A stretch of 64,000 nucleotides of DNA, from the NCBI RefSeq assembly GCF_016862115.1, contig NZ_BOMI01000148.1:61208-125207 (forward strand), given 5' to 3'. The notes under the pieces were generated by a model, which worked only from the letters and a program-made list of their open reading frames with translations, was not told where the DNA came from and made no database searches. Positions 25,544-34,871 of this stretch are shown piece by piece; position 1 is the stretch's first letter, and each line of letters begins with the position of its first letter. This DNA comes from Paractinoplanes deccanensis (lineage in GTDB: Bacteria; Actinomycetota; Actinomycetes; Mycobacteriales; Micromonosporaceae). Position numbers and translations under genes: made by a program.

Positions 25544-25620
25544 GACGTCCTTTGCATCGGGCTTGTCGGTGCTTGCCTCTGCCCATCGGACGTGCGCGGA
25601 CCCAGCTGAGCCGCGCCCGG

Positions 25621-26619
25621 TTAGGACGCGGTTGGCGCGGGTTGCCGGAAGGTTCGCCGATACGCCGTCGGCGCGACGCCGATCGTGGCCTGGAAGTGCT
25701 GCCGCAGGGCGGTGGCGCTGCCGAGACCGGAGCGGCGGGCCACCGACTCGACTCCCAGATCGGTCGACTCGAGCAGCAGCTGAGCGTGGGCGACGCGCTG
25801 CCGCAGCAGCCACTGCCGCGGGCTGGTGCCGGTCTCCTCGCGGAAGCGCCGGGTGAAGGTGCGCACGCTCATGCTCGCGTGCGCGGCCATCTCCTCCAGC
25901 GTCACCGGCTCGGCGAGCCGGTCGAGCGTCCAGGCTCGGGTCGGCGCGGTGCCGCTGCCGGCGGCCTGCGGGACCGGGCGCTCGATGTACTGTGCCTGGC
26001 CGCCCTCGCGCCAGGGCGGGAGCACGCAGCGGCGGGCCGCGCGGTTGGCCACCTCGGTGCCGTGGTCGCCGCGGACGATGTGCAGGCAGAGGTCGACGCC
26101 GGCGCCGACGCCGGCCGAGGTGAGGATGTCGCCGTCGTCGACGAACAGGACGTCGAGGTTCCAGCGCACCCGGGGGTAGAGCGCGCCGATCGTCTCGCCC
26201 CAGGCCCAGTGCGTCGCCGCAGGGCGGCCGTCGAGCAGTCCCGCCGCCGCCAGCACCGAGGCGCCGGTGCAGATGGACACGATGCGGGCGCCGCGCCGGG
26301 CCGCCGCCAGCAGCGCATCTCGGACATCTTCCCGAAGTGTGCCCTCCGTGACAGTGGTCCCGGCGTCGACGCCGGGCACGACGATCGTGTCGGCCGTCGA
26401 CATAGCGGACAAATCGTAATCAGGTGTCACCGTGAAGCCGACGGAGCTGCGGACCGGCCCCGGGCCGCAGACCACGGTCTTGTAGAGCCGTCGCATGTCG
26501 GCGTCGCGCGCGGCGCGGAACACCTGGACGGCTGTGCCGAGATCGAAGGGGACGACTCCGTCGAGAACCACGACCGCTACGAGATGGCGTCCATCATGCA
26601 TGGCCCGATTCTTGCGCAT
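25621..26619 (-). CDS. GlxA-family regulator (DJ-1/PfpI plus AraC HTH)
   Basis: The product is 332 aa. The N-terminal DJ-1/PfpI-like domain contains RIVSICTGASVLAAAGLLDG with the nucleophile-position Cys. The C-terminal AraC HTH pair contains TLEEMAAHASMSVRTFTRRF and LGVESVARRSGLGSATALRQ. The ATG at 26619 has a GAGAGG site; a second ATG is at 26601. It is divergent from the MFS gene with 53 bp between, so that gene is a likely target. Confidence 0.88.
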   Translation of the reverse strand: MRKNRAMHDGRHLVAVVVLDGVVPFDLGTAVQVFRAARDADMRRLYKTVVCGPGPVRSSVGFTVTPDYDLSAMSTADTIVVPGVDAGTTVTEGTLREDVRDALLAAARRGARIVSICTGASVLAAAGLLDGRPAATHWAWGETIGALYPRVRWNLDVLFVDDGDILTSAGVGAGVDLCLHIVRGDHGTEVANRAARRCVLPPWREGGQAQYIERPVPQAAGSGTAPTRAWTLDRLAEPVTLEEMAAHASMSVRTFTRRFREETGTSPRQWLLRQRVAHAQLLLESTDLGVESVARRSGLGSATALRQHFQATIGVAPTAYRRTFRQPAPTAS

Positions 26620-26672
26620 GATGGCCTCTCGGCCACTCGTCCGGCCCGGCGAAGATTCGCAAACTGGGAGAC

Positions 26673-27962
26673 GTGTTCAAGACCCGCATTCATCCGGCCT
26701 GGTTCGTCGCCGTTGTCGCTTTCGTCGCTCTCGTCGGCGCCGCCGGGTTCCGTGCCACCCCGTCCGTGATGCTCCGGCCGCTGCACGACGAGTTCGGCTG
26801 GTCGCTCGGCACGATCTCCGCGGCGGTCTCGGTCAACCTGTTGCTCTACGGCCTCACCGCGCCGTTCGCCGCAGCGCTGATGGAGCGCTTCGGCATCCGG
26901 CGCGTGATCATGGCAGCGCTCGTGCTGGTCGCCGCCGGTTCGGGCCTCACGGTCCTGATGCGGACGAGCTGGCAGCTGATCCTGCTCTGGGGCGTGCTCG
27001 TCGGGCTGGGCACCGGATCGATGGCGCTCGGCTTCGTCGCCACCATCACCGGCCGCTGGTTCGTCAAGCACCGCGGCCTGGTCACCGGCATCCTGACCGC
27101 CGGTGGCGCGGCCGGCAACCTGGTCTTCCTGCCGGTGCTGGCCTCGCTCACCGAGAGCCACGGCTGGCGGGTCGCCGCGCTCACCGTGAGCGGGGCCGCG
27201 CTGCTGGTCGTGCCGCTGGTCTGGTGGCGCCTGCGCGACCACCCGGCCGAGCTGGGCCTCGGGCCGCTGGGCGGCGCCTACGAGGAGCCGAAGCCCATCG
27301 CGCACACGGGCGCGGCCCGGATCGCGCTGCGCTCGCTGCGCGACGCCGCCCGGACCAGGCCGTTCTGGCTGCTCGCCGGCGGCTTCGCGATCTGCGGCGC
27401 CACCACGAACGGGCTGGTCGGCACCCACTTCATCCCGGCCGCGCACGACCACGGCATGGCCGAGACCACGGCGGCGAGCCTGCTCGCGCTGGTCGGGCTC
27501 TTCGACATCGTCGGCACGATCCTGTCCGGCTGGCTGACCGACCGGGTGGACAGCCGGATCCTGCTCGGCGCCTACTACTTCCTGCGCGGGATGTCGCTGC
27601 TGGTGCTGCCGTCGCTCTTCGCGGCGACAGCGCATCCGAGCATGGTGGTGTTCATCCTGTTCTACGGGCTCGACTGGGTGGCGACCGTCCCGCCGACCGT
27701 GACGCTGTGCCGGGAGTACTTCGGCGACCGCGGGGCCGTGGTCTTCGGCTGGGTCTTCGCCTCGCACCAGATCGGCGCCGCGGCCGCCGCCACCGCCGCC
27801 GGCCTCGTCCGCGACCAGCTCGGGGCGTACACCTGGGCCTGGTACGGCGCCGGGGCGCTCGCCGTGCTGGCCAGCCTGCTGAGCCTCATGCTCTTCGCCG
27901 GCAAGAGGCTCCGGCCGATCGCTGCGGGCATCGGGCTGGCCGCGGACCCGGTCAAGGCCTGA
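26673..27962 (+). CDS. MFS transporter
   Basis: The product is 429 aa, with a GTG start and GGGAGA site. Twelve hydrophobic segments are visible. Loop 2-3 reads ALMERFGIRRVIMAA, and a related motif LTDRVDSRILLGAYYF occurs in the second half. It resembles oxalate/formate or monocarboxylate-type MFS proteins. The substrate is unknown. It is probably controlled by the divergent GlxA-type regulator. Its 3' end overlaps the convergent GGDEF-EAL gene by 11 bp. Confidence 0.85.
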   Translation: MFKTRIHPAWFVAVVAFVALVGAAGFRATPSVMLRPLHDEFGWSLGTISAAVSVNLLLYGLTAPFAAALMERFGIRRVIMAALVLVAAGSGLTVLMRTSWQLILLWGVLVGLGTGSMALGFVATITGRWFVKHRGLVTGILTAGGAAGNLVFLPVLASLTESHGWRVAALTVSGAALLVVPLVWWRLRDHPAELGLGPLGGAYEEPKPIAHTGAARIALRSLRDAARTRPFWLLAGGFAICGATTNGLVGTHFIPAAHDHGMAETTAASLLALVGLFDIVGTILSGWLTDRVDSRILLGAYYFLRGMSLLVLPSLFAATAHPSMVVFILFYGLDWVATVPPTVTLCREYFGDRGAVVFGWVFASHQIGAAAAATAAGLVRDQLGAYTWAWYGAGALAVLASLLSLMLFAGKRLRPIAAGIGLAADPVKA

Positions 27963-29646
27963 GCGCGCCCGCCTGCCGGGTGAGCAGCCCGGTCAGCTCG
28001 TCGGCCGGCATCGGCCTGGCGAAGTGGTAGCCCTGCGCGTGCACGCACTCCAGCTCGCGCAGGCGGTCGGCCTGCTCGCCGTCCTCCACGCCCTCGGCGA
28101 CCGGCGCCAGGTTGAAGGTGCGGGCGATCTGGAGGACCGCCTCGGCCACCGATCCGCCGACCGAGCTGTCATGCATGGCCTGCACGAACGACTTGTCGAT
28201 CTTCACGACGTCCACCGGCAGGGCGCCCAGGTGGCTCAGCGACGAGAAGCCGGTGCCGAAGTCGTCCAGCGCGATCCGTACCCCCAGGGTCTTGAGCGAC
28301 CCCAGGATGCGGGCGGACTCCTCGAGGTCGGTCAGCGCGACCGACTCGGTGAGCTCCAGCACCAGCAGCTCCGGCGGCATGCCGGTCTCCTCGAGCACCG
28401 CACGGACCTCGCCGGTCAGCTCCGGGCTGGCCAGCTGCGAGGCGGAGAGGTTGACGTTGAGCTCGAAGCCGGGGTTCGCGCGCTGCCACTCGACCGCGCG
28501 CAGGCAGGCCTCGCGCAGGATCCAGAGGCCCAGCTTGGGCATCATGCCCATCGCCTCGGCCAGGTCGAGGAAGGCGGCCGGCGGGAGCAGCCCGCGGGTC
28601 GGGTGCTGCCATCGGACCAGCGCCTCGACGCCGACGGTGTGCTCGCCGGCCAGGTCGACGATCGGCTGGTAGAAGACCTCGAACTGGCCCTCCAGGAACG
28701 CGCGGCGCAGGTCGGCCTCGTCGCGGCGGCGCCGCTCCATCTCGGCGAAGCGGCCCGGATCGAACCGGCGCACGACGCCCTTGCCGTCCTCCTTCGCCTG
28801 GTAGAGGGCCTCGTCGGCCTCGCGCAGCAGGGTGTCCACGTCGTGCTCGCCGCCCCGGGTGATCGCGATGCCGGCGCTGGCCCGGATGGTCAGCACGACC
28901 TCGCCGATGGCCAGGGGCTGTTCCAGGTCGCGCAGGATCCGGCCGGCCACGGTGTCGGCGATCGCGTCGTCGACCAGGCGGGGGAGCAGCACCACGAACT
29001 CGTCGCCGCCGAGGCGCGAGACGGTGTCGTTGGCGCGCACGTTCGCGTTCAGCCGCTCGGCGGTCACCTTGAGCAGCTCGTCGCCGGCCGCGTGGCCGTA
29101 CGTGTCGTTGACGCCCTTGAACCCGTCCAGGTCGAACAGGATCACCGCGGTCATCGTCTGGTCGGCGTCGGCCAGCGCATCCGTGGCGTGGTCCATGAAC
29201 ATGGCCCGGTTGCCGAGCTGGGTCAGCGGGTCGCGGAACGCCTGCCGGGCCAGGATGGCGCGCTGCCGGGTGAGGTCGCGCATCAGGCCCTCGTTCGTGT
29301 GTGAGCCGAGGAACTGCCGGACCAGGATGATCCCGGCCACGATGATGATCATCCAGGTCAGCCCGGGATCGGCGCCGCCGAGCTCGCCGTGCTGCACGCC
29401 GGCGGTCACCACGGCGGCGCCGACCGGCGCGTACTGCACCAGCGGCCACGTGTCGGCGAGGCGGGCCACCGCCGCGCCGATCAGGACCACCCCGGCGAGG
29501 GGGAGGATCCAGCCCATCGCGCTCGCGTCCTGCTCGGTGAGCCACTCGAAGAGGAACGGCCACGCGAGCGCGAGGAGCGACGCGAAGATCAGGGCGTCGT
29601 CGACACCGCGGCGCACCCTGTCCATGGCCTTGCCGGAACGAACCAT
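27952..29646 (-). CDS. Membrane GGDEF-EAL protein (c-di-GMP turnover)
   Basis: The product is 564 aa. Residues 15-110 contain several membrane helices (MASE-like sensor). The GGDEF domain is intact: VSRLGGDEFVVLLPRL. The EAL domain has VGVEALVRWQHPTRG, LDDFGTGFSSLSHL and VKIDKSFVQ, with LELTES, so catalytic residues appear present. Both synthesis and hydrolysis of c-di-GMP are possible. Proximity to pilB, whose product has an MshEN-like domain, suggests input to pilus control. Confidence 0.9.
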   Translation of the reverse strand: MVRSGKAMDRVRRGVDDALIFASLLALAWPFLFEWLTEQDASAMGWILPLAGVVLIGAAVARLADTWPLVQYAPVGAAVVTAGVQHGELGGADPGLTWMIIIVAGIILVRQFLGSHTNEGLMRDLTRQRAILARQAFRDPLTQLGNRAMFMDHATDALADADQTMTAVILFDLDGFKGVNDTYGHAAGDELLKVTAERLNANVRANDTVSRLGGDEFVVLLPRLVDDAIADTVAGRILRDLEQPLAIGEVVLTIRASAGIAITRGGEHDVDTLLREADEALYQAKEDGKGVVRRFDPGRFAEMERRRRDEADLRRAFLEGQFEVFYQPIVDLAGEHTVGVEALVRWQHPTRGLLPPAAFLDLAEAMGMMPKLGLWILREACLRAVEWQRANPGFELNVNLSASQLASPELTGEVRAVLEETGMPPELLVLELTESVALTDLEESARILGSLKTLGVRIALDDFGTGFSSLSHLGALPVDVVKIDKSFVQAMHDSSVGGSVAEAVLQIARTFNLAPVAEGVEDGEQADRLRELECVHAQGYHFARPMPADELTGLLTRQAGALRP

Positions 29647-29859
29647 GGCCGTCCCATCGGCGGGGCACCGGGGCAGTTGAGAAGAGTCACGTAACCCGAC
29701 GGTGCTACCAGCGGCGGTCGATGTGTTGCGTGCGGGTTACGGTGGTCGCCAGGTCGAGTGATGGCCCGGCGGGCGGGGTAGGGGTGTGCGGCACGACGTT
29801 GCGTCATCGTGATCTCATAGAACGCCAACAGCACGAATGTCGGCAACGGAGGACAAACT

Positions 29860-30285
29860 GTGCCGAGTGGAAACCTCGCGGAGCGGCTCGCCACGCTCAC
29901 CGCGACCGCGACGGACGACGACGGCGTCGTCACGGTGACGGTCGCCGGTCCCGGTGTGGTGACCGGGCTGCGGCTCGACGACCAGGTGCGCCGGCTCAGC
30001 GGCGCCGCGCTCTCCGCCGAGATCCTGCGGACCATGCGCCGGGCGCAGGCCGAGCTCGCCGAGCGGGTCACCGCCGCTGTCGACGAGACCGTCGGCGCAG
30101 GCACCGAGGACGGTAAGGCGCTGGTGGACAGCTACACCCAGCACTTCTCCGACGACCTGGACGAGCCGCCGGCGCCGGTGATGCCCGCGGCGCCGCCCTT
30201 TCCCACGTTCCAGAACACGCCGTCGCTGCCGCACCAAGCGCCCGGCAACGGCTTCGAGAGCGGGCGGGACAGCCGTGCCCGGTGA
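29860..30285 (+). CDS. YbaB/EbfC-like protein
   Basis: The product is 141 aa, with a GTG start and GGAGGA site. Residues 1-90 match the YbaB fold pattern: VVTVTVAGPGVVTGLRLDDQ, then AEILRTMRRAQAELAERVTA. The C-terminal 45 residues are Pro-rich and disordered. In actinobacteria such proteins often sit beside ESX-type or unknown small genes. It overlaps the next gene by 11 bp. DNA binding is likely but unproven. Confidence 0.7.
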   Translation: MPSGNLAERLATLTATATDDDGVVTVTVAGPGVVTGLRLDDQVRRLSGAALSAEILRTMRRAQAELAERVTAAVDETVGAGTEDGKALVDSYTQHFSDDLDEPPAPVMPAAPPFPTFQNTPSLPHQAPGNGFESGRDSRAR

Positions 30286-30667
30286 CGTTCCCCCCTCGCT
30301 GCCCCGGCGTGGCCCGGCCCCGCCGGTCGAGAACATGTCGAACGCCGAGCTCGCGCGCATGGTCGAGGCGGAGCACCCCTATCGCGGCAAGGCGCTGTTC
30401 GAGCTCTGCGACCGGGTCCCGCTCGACGACGACGCGGCCACCAAGGTCGCGATGCTCAGCCGGCTGACCTCGCTGCGGCGCGCGCGGCTGTTCGACCGGG
30501 TCTCGCTGGCCTGGTCGGGGATCATCGCGCTGCTCGCGGCCGAGACCGAGCACTCGCGCACGGTCGCCTACGAGGCGTTCGGCGCGCTCGACCCGGCGGA
30601 GCAGCGGGACATGCTGGACTATCTCGAGGTGTCCACGATCGAGGAGGCCCACCCGCGCATCGCGTGA
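30275..30667 (+). CDS. Hypothetical protein, 130 aa
   Basis: After a Pro-rich start the protein is helical: NAELARMVEAEHPYRGKALF, then LSRLTSLRRARLFDRVSLAW. I do not recognise a family. It overlaps the YbaB-like gene and is probably translated from the same transcript, so the two may act together. GTG 30275 is used; another GTG at 30284 is possible. Confidence 0.6.
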   Translation: MPGDVPPSLPRRGPAPPVENMSNAELARMVEAEHPYRGKALFELCDRVPLDDDAATKVAMLSRLTSLRRARLFDRVSLAWSGIIALLAAETEHSRTVAYEAFGALDPAEQRDMLDYLEVSTIEEAHPRIA

Positions 30668-30685
30668 GCGGGCCCCCGGGGGTGG

Positions 30686-30970
30686 CTACGCCTCGACGCG
30701 GACGTCCTTCCAGAAGGCGACACGGTCGCGTACGGCCTTGGCATCGGGCTTGGGTTCCGGGTAGAACCAGACAGCGTCGGGGGTGGTGTGCCCGTCGGCG
30801 GTCAGCGTGTAATAGGACGCCTTGCCCTTCCAGGGGCAGACGGTGTGGGTGTCGGAGGGCGCCAGCACGTCCTCGCGCAGGGATGCGCGCGGGAAGTAAT
30901 GATGTCCCTCGACAACCACGGTGTCGTCGCTCTCGGCGATAACTTCGTCGTTCCAGATGGCCTTAGGCAT
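30686..30970 (-). CDS. DUF427 family protein, 94 aa
   Basis: It matches the short DUF427 family end to end: MPKAIWNDEVIAESDDTVVV, then YFPRASLREDVL, and CPWKGKASYYTL. The family has a small beta-rich fold and no established function. It is convergent with the gene at 30275-30667. Confidence 0.88.
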   Translation of the reverse strand: MPKAIWNDEVIAESDDTVVVEGHHYFPRASLREDVLAPSDTHTVCPWKGKASYYTLTADGHTTPDAVWFYPEPKPDAKAVRDRVAFWKDVRVEA

Positions 30971-31124
30971 AGTCCGAACGTAGCGCGGACCAGCTTGATC
31001 GTCCGATATGTGGATGTTAATCGCTATCGGGGGTGAAACGTGCGGATCCGTCCGTGCATTGCCGTTGCTTTGTACGAAGATCTACGCTCGGTCTTCGCTC
31101 GGCCCGAACCCCGAAGAGACGAGT

Positions 31125-31679
31125 ATGCGGATCCCGATCACCCTTCCGAGCACCGGTGAGCAGGCGCGGCGCGCGCTGCTGCTGCTCGGCGCGCCCGCAC
31201 CCGCCCGGCTCGTGGTCGACGTGCACGCGGCGCTCTTCGACGGCGACCTGTCGATGCCAGCGCTCGCGGCCGTCGTGCGCGAGCGGGCGGCGGGGCTGTG
31301 CGCCGCGCTCGACACCCAGCTCGCCCCGGTGCCCGGGCTGATCGCGCTGGCGGACTGGCCGCTGGAGCGCCGGGTCGTGACCCCGGCCGGGCGGCGGGCC
31401 TCGGCGCTGGCCATGGTCATCCGGGTGGTGGAGTTCATCGGGATGCGCCCCTCGCTCGGTCCCGCGGAGCACCGGCTGCTGCGCGAGCTCGCTCGGGGCG
31501 TACCGCACGCGGATGCCGACCTGGCGGACGCGGCGCGGGCGGCGCTCTCGTCGGTGAGCGCGGCCGTCGAGGCCGAGGAGCCGCTGCGCCTGGCGGCGGT
31601 GGCCCGCGCCGAGACCCTTTCTCGAGACCAGCAGCTGTACGGAGTTGCGGCGTTGCCCCACCAGCGAGGACGCGAGTGA
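31125..31679 (+). CDS. Unknown protein, first gene of nuclease operon
   Basis: The product is 184 aa. It begins MRIPITLPSTGEQARRALLL and is Ala/Leu/Arg-rich and helical throughout. No catalytic motif is visible. ATG 31125 is chosen; upstream in-frame ATG at 31008 gives a Cys-rich unlikely extension. Its stop overlaps the start of the nuclease gene (GTGA), so it is translated with it. It may be an accessory or nucleic-acid-binding subunit. Confidence 0.6.
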   Translation: MRIPITLPSTGEQARRALLLLGAPAPARLVVDVHAALFDGDLSMPALAAVVRERAAGLCAALDTQLAPVPGLIALADWPLERRVVTPAGRRASALAMVIRVVEFIGMRPSLGPAEHRLLRELARGVPHADADLADAARAALSSVSAAVEAEEPLRLAAVARAETLSRDQQLYGVAALPHQRGRE

Positions 31680-32740
31680 GTCGAGTGGATCAACTGCGGG
31701 GCCCGGCCCCGCGCAAACGGCACAACGCGCGCACGATCGCCGCGCTGACCGGCAACCCGGGCTGCACGCGGCGGGCCGTGCTCGACGCCGCGGGGGTCGA
31801 CAAGCCGAAGCTCGCCGAGACGATCGGGTTCCCGGGCAGCTTCGGGCAGTCCCGGTTCGCCCTGGCCCGCGGCAACGCCTTCGAGGCCATGCTCAAGGCG
31901 GACGACTGCGCCCTGCTGCGCTCGGTCCTCGCCGAGGCCGGCTCGACGCCCGTGTCTGATTCATTCGTTTTTGGCGGCAGTTACGAGGATCTGGGGGAAG
32001 ACAGCGACGACACGCTGGATGCTCGGCACGCGCGGACTCGGGAGGCACTGGCGGCCGGAGACATCGGGTTGCTCGACCATCCGCTGCTCACGCTGTCGGT
32101 GGCGGGGCAGACCGTCTATCTGGAGCCCGACCTGATCGCCGCCCAGCGCGGCGACATGCTCCAGGTTGTCGAGATCAAGTCCTTCGCGATCGTCGACGGG
32201 CAGGCGGACAGCGCGGCGGTCTCGTCGGCGGCCGTGCAGGCGGCGGTCTACGTGCTCGCGCTGCGCCGGCTGCTCGGCGACGACCGGGTGAGCCACGAGG
32301 TGGTGCTCGTCTGCCCCGAGAACTTCTCGCTCCAGCCGGTGGCGGTCGTTCTCGACGTACGCAAGCAGCTCTCCACCCTGAGACGGCAGCTCTCGCGGCT
32401 CGCGTCGGTGTCGTCCCTGATCGACGCCCTGCCCCCGGGCGTGACCTTCGACGTGGCCCAGCCGGTGCCGGCGCTGCTCGCATCGCTGGCGGCCGTCGAC
32501 GCGCGCTATGCGCCGGAGTGCTTGTCGGCCTGCGAGCTGTCGGTCTACTGCCGGCACGAGGCGACCGGGTCGACCGCCGCGCTGGGCCGCCCGGTCCGCG
32601 ACGCGCTCGGCGGGGTGGCGACGGTCGACGAGGCGCTCGGTCTCGCGGCCGGCACCGTGCTGCCCACACCGGAGCAGACCGAGGCGGCCGCCCTGCTCGC
32701 CGCCGCGGCCCGGCTGCGCAACGAGGCCCTGTCCCGGTGA
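31676..32740 (+). CDS. RecB/Cas4-like PD-(D/E)XK nuclease with probable Fe-S cluster
   Basis: The product is 354 aa. The nuclease core reads VYLEPDLIAA (Asp about 152) and LQVVEIKSFAIVDG (Glu165-x-Lys167), followed by a helix AAVQAAVYVLALRRLL, as in RecB-family nucleases. Four Cys fit the Fe-S arrangement of Cas4 and AddB: Cys30 in TGNPGCTRRAVLDAAG and three in PECLSACELSVYC (about 282, 286, 292). Spacing C-x3-C-x5-C differs slightly from the usual C-x2-C. No cas genes or CRISPR array are visible. It overlaps both neighbours by 4 bp, forming one coupled operon. Confidence 0.75.
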   Translation: MSRVDQLRGPAPRKRHNARTIAALTGNPGCTRRAVLDAAGVDKPKLAETIGFPGSFGQSRFALARGNAFEAMLKADDCALLRSVLAEAGSTPVSDSFVFGGSYEDLGEDSDDTLDARHARTREALAAGDIGLLDHPLLTLSVAGQTVYLEPDLIAAQRGDMLQVVEIKSFAIVDGQADSAAVSSAAVQAAVYVLALRRLLGDDRVSHEVVLVCPENFSLQPVAVVLDVRKQLSTLRRQLSRLASVSSLIDALPPGVTFDVAQPVPALLASLAAVDARYAPECLSACELSVYCRHEATGSTAALGRPVRDALGGVATVDEALGLAAGTVLPTPEQTEAAALLAAAARLRNEALSR

Positions 32741-34140
32741 GCACGCTCGTCGCCCTCGCCCGGGCGCAGGCCTTCGCGGCCGGCCGGGCGCAACCCATCG
32801 CCACCGTGCGCCACCTGCACGTCCACGACGAGCCGATGGTCCTCATCCCGCTCGCCATGGCCGGCGAGGCGAACGCGCCGCTCGCCGCGATGATCGGCAC
32901 CTCGGTGTCCGCGCCGCGGCTGCTCGTCGTGTCGCAGCCGCGCAACCGGGACGAGCGGTTCGCCTTCACCGCCGCGCTCGCCGAGGAGCTGCTGCCCTAC
33001 CTGGAGTCGTTCGCGACCGAGACCGAGGCGGTGCCCGTCGACCGGGGACGCGACGTGCGCCACCGCTACGTCGACGCGCCGCAGGTATGGGTGCCCAACC
33101 CGGGCGGGGCCGACTTCCTGCGCCTGCTCGGCCGGTCCACCCGATTCCGCCGTACGGACGGCGACCACCCGGTGCCCCCGGTGGTCCCGCTGCTGGGGCA
33201 GTGGCTGACGTTCCTGGCGTCGGCGGCCGAGATGCCCGGGTCGGCGCTGCTGGCCAACGCGGTGCAGGCGCTCGGCATGCACTGGGCGACCGGGCAGAGC
33301 GCGGCCGAGGACGCGCAGTTCGGCTCGCTGTACGCGTGGATCACGGCGGGCGCCGCGGCGGCCCGCGAGGCGGAGCGCGGCCCGGTCGCCGGGCCCGCCA
33401 CCGATCCCGAGTTCGACAACAAGGTGCTGGCGCCGCTGATCACCGCGTCCTCCCCGGACCTGCCGGAGGTGATCCGCGACCTGCTCACGCCGACCTGGGA
33501 GCGGATGTGGCACTCGCTCGACCTGCTCCGGTCGTTGCCGGCCGGCGCCCGGGTGGCCACGCGCTGGGACAGCGACCGGGACACGTACTCGGCCTTCGTC
33601 GAGCATCTGGCCGAGGACGGCGCCCCGCAGCCGCGCCGCGACGGGGCGGTGGCCGCGGCGTCCCGCCTGCAGCGGCTCGAGAACGCGGCCGCCCGGTACG
33701 CGGTGCAGCGCGCCTTCGACGACCCGCTGGTCATGGCGGAGTACAGGCTGACCGGGGCCGCGTTCGGCGGCGTCGTGACGCTGGCCAACCCGGATCGCGT
33801 CGACGACAGCGGCAAGCGTCCCGTCCTGCGCCCGCGCATCATGGTGGCCACGACCGAGCCGGTACGGGTGGAGGCCGGCGCGAGCCTCACGTCGCCGGCG
33901 CGCCCGTCCCAGAAGGCCAAGGTCATCTCGGTGACGCCGACCGCGGACGGCTGCGACGTGCTGCTGGAGCTGTCCGGCGGCATGGGCCGCAAGCTGGTCG
34001 CCGAGCCGGGCAGCGTGCCGGCCGTGGGCGAGCGCATCCTGCTGACGACCTTGAGCGAGGCGTACCGTCCCGGCGCGGCCTTCCCGGATCCGGCCGAGAC
34101 GCCCTGGACCCACGGCGGCCCGCCCGTAACGTCCGCGTAA
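32737..34140 (+). CDS. Unknown protein, third gene of nuclease operon
   Basis: The product is 467 aa, starting with GTG in the GTGA overlap with the nuclease gene. I do not recognise a family. It contains VRHLHVHDEPMVLIPLAMAG at the start, a segment of VVPLLGQWLTFLASAAEMPG, and a C-terminal beta-rich part from about 330 (RPRIMVATTEPVRVEAG). No Walker motifs are present, so it is not a helicase. Absence of membrane segments suggests a cytoplasmic partner of the nuclease. Confidence 0.65.
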   Translation: MSTLVALARAQAFAAGRAQPIATVRHLHVHDEPMVLIPLAMAGEANAPLAAMIGTSVSAPRLLVVSQPRNRDERFAFTAALAEELLPYLESFATETEAVPVDRGRDVRHRYVDAPQVWVPNPGGADFLRLLGRSTRFRRTDGDHPVPPVVPLLGQWLTFLASAAEMPGSALLANAVQALGMHWATGQSAAEDAQFGSLYAWITAGAAAAREAERGPVAGPATDPEFDNKVLAPLITASSPDLPEVIRDLLTPTWERMWHSLDLLRSLPAGARVATRWDSDRDTYSAFVEHLAEDGAPQPRRDGAVAAASRLQRLENAAARYAVQRAFDDPLVMAEYRLTGAAFGGVVTLANPDRVDDSGKRPVLRPRIMVATTEPVRVEAGASLTSPARPSQKAKVISVTPTADGCDVLLELSGGMGRKLVAEPGSVPAVGERILLTTLSEAYRPGAAFPDPAETPWTHGGPPVTSA

Positions 34141-34228
34141 CACGCCCGGGTCAGACGCTGTCGATCATGGAATGGCGTCTATAGGGTGACGCCGTGTGCT
34201 CCACAACGGTGTTGGGCTCGGCGAACAC

Positions 34229-34630
34229 ATGACGGTCTACTATCGTGGGCCCGCGGGGATAGTGACCGGCAGTCACTTCGTGACCCATTCGCCCGACGGT
34301 TCGGCGTACGACCTGAACGACCTCCGCAACATCATGCGCGTCCGCAGGCGTGGCCCCCGATTCGCCCTCCTGCTGCTCGCCGCCACCGCCGTCGTGGCCG
34401 CGGCCGGCGCCGCCGTGGCCTGGCTCATGGGCCCGTTGTGGAGCCTGCCGGCCGCCCTCGTCGCCGTGATCGCCGGCGTGTTCGTGCTGCGCCTGGCCAG
34501 CCCGGTCTACATGTTGCGCGCCGATCATCGGGACCAGCCGGTCCTGCTCTACGCGACAACGGACAAGGTCGACTTCGAGCGCGTGTGCCGCAACCTGGAA
34601 CGGGCCCTCGAAGACATGCGCCCCGCCTGA
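34229..34630 (+). CDS. DUF6232-like membrane protein, 133 aa
   Basis: The start MTVYYRGPAGIVTGSHFVTH fits the N-terminal strand region of DUF6232 proteins. Two hydrophobic helices follow (FALLLLAATAVVAAAGAAVAW in two parts, and ALVAVIAGVFVL), then a C-terminal NLERAL helix. ATG 34229 is chosen for the family match; GTG 34196 is an in-frame alternative. The function is not known. Confidence 0.65.
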   Translation: MTVYYRGPAGIVTGSHFVTHSPDGSAYDLNDLRNIMRVRRRGPRFALLLLAATAVVAAAGAAVAWLMGPLWSLPAALVAVIAGVFVLRLASPVYMLRADHRDQPVLLYATTDKVDFERVCRNLERALEDMRPA

Positions 34631-34780
34631 CCCGGCGGCGCGGTCGGCTCGCCTGATCCGGCCGCCTGGCCCGCTCCGCCTGATCCGCCCACGTGTTCGG
34701 CTCCGGCTGACCCGCCTCGTTTGACCCGCTCCGCCGCGAGCCTGCGTCCGGTCACGGTGCATGGTGATGGCTGTCAAGCC

Positions 34781-34870
34781 TTCGTTGCAGGACAGCCCGG
34801 CGGCCGCGGCAGGGGGAGGGACCACGACGGTGCCGGGCTCGGCGAGCGGGGGCCTTTGCCACCCCGTACC
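34781..34870. repeat. Duplicated intergenic element, copy A
   Basis: About 90 bp, starting TTCGTTGCAGGACAGCCCGG, with 34 identical bases to copy B (39286-39376) and continued similarity to the shared end CCCCGTAC. It lies 1 bp after the stop codon of the minus-strand SpoIIE-type gene. Read on the minus strand it begins with a potential stem (ACGGGG against CCCC). It may be a 3'-UTR element, a small RNA or a short mobile sequence. Confidence 0.65.
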
Positions 34871-34871
34871 T

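Noticed and set aside
29692..29748. Inverted GTAACCCG / CGGGTTAC pair
   Set aside because: The arms are 8 bp with a spacer of over 30 bp; likely chance in GC-rich promoter DNA.
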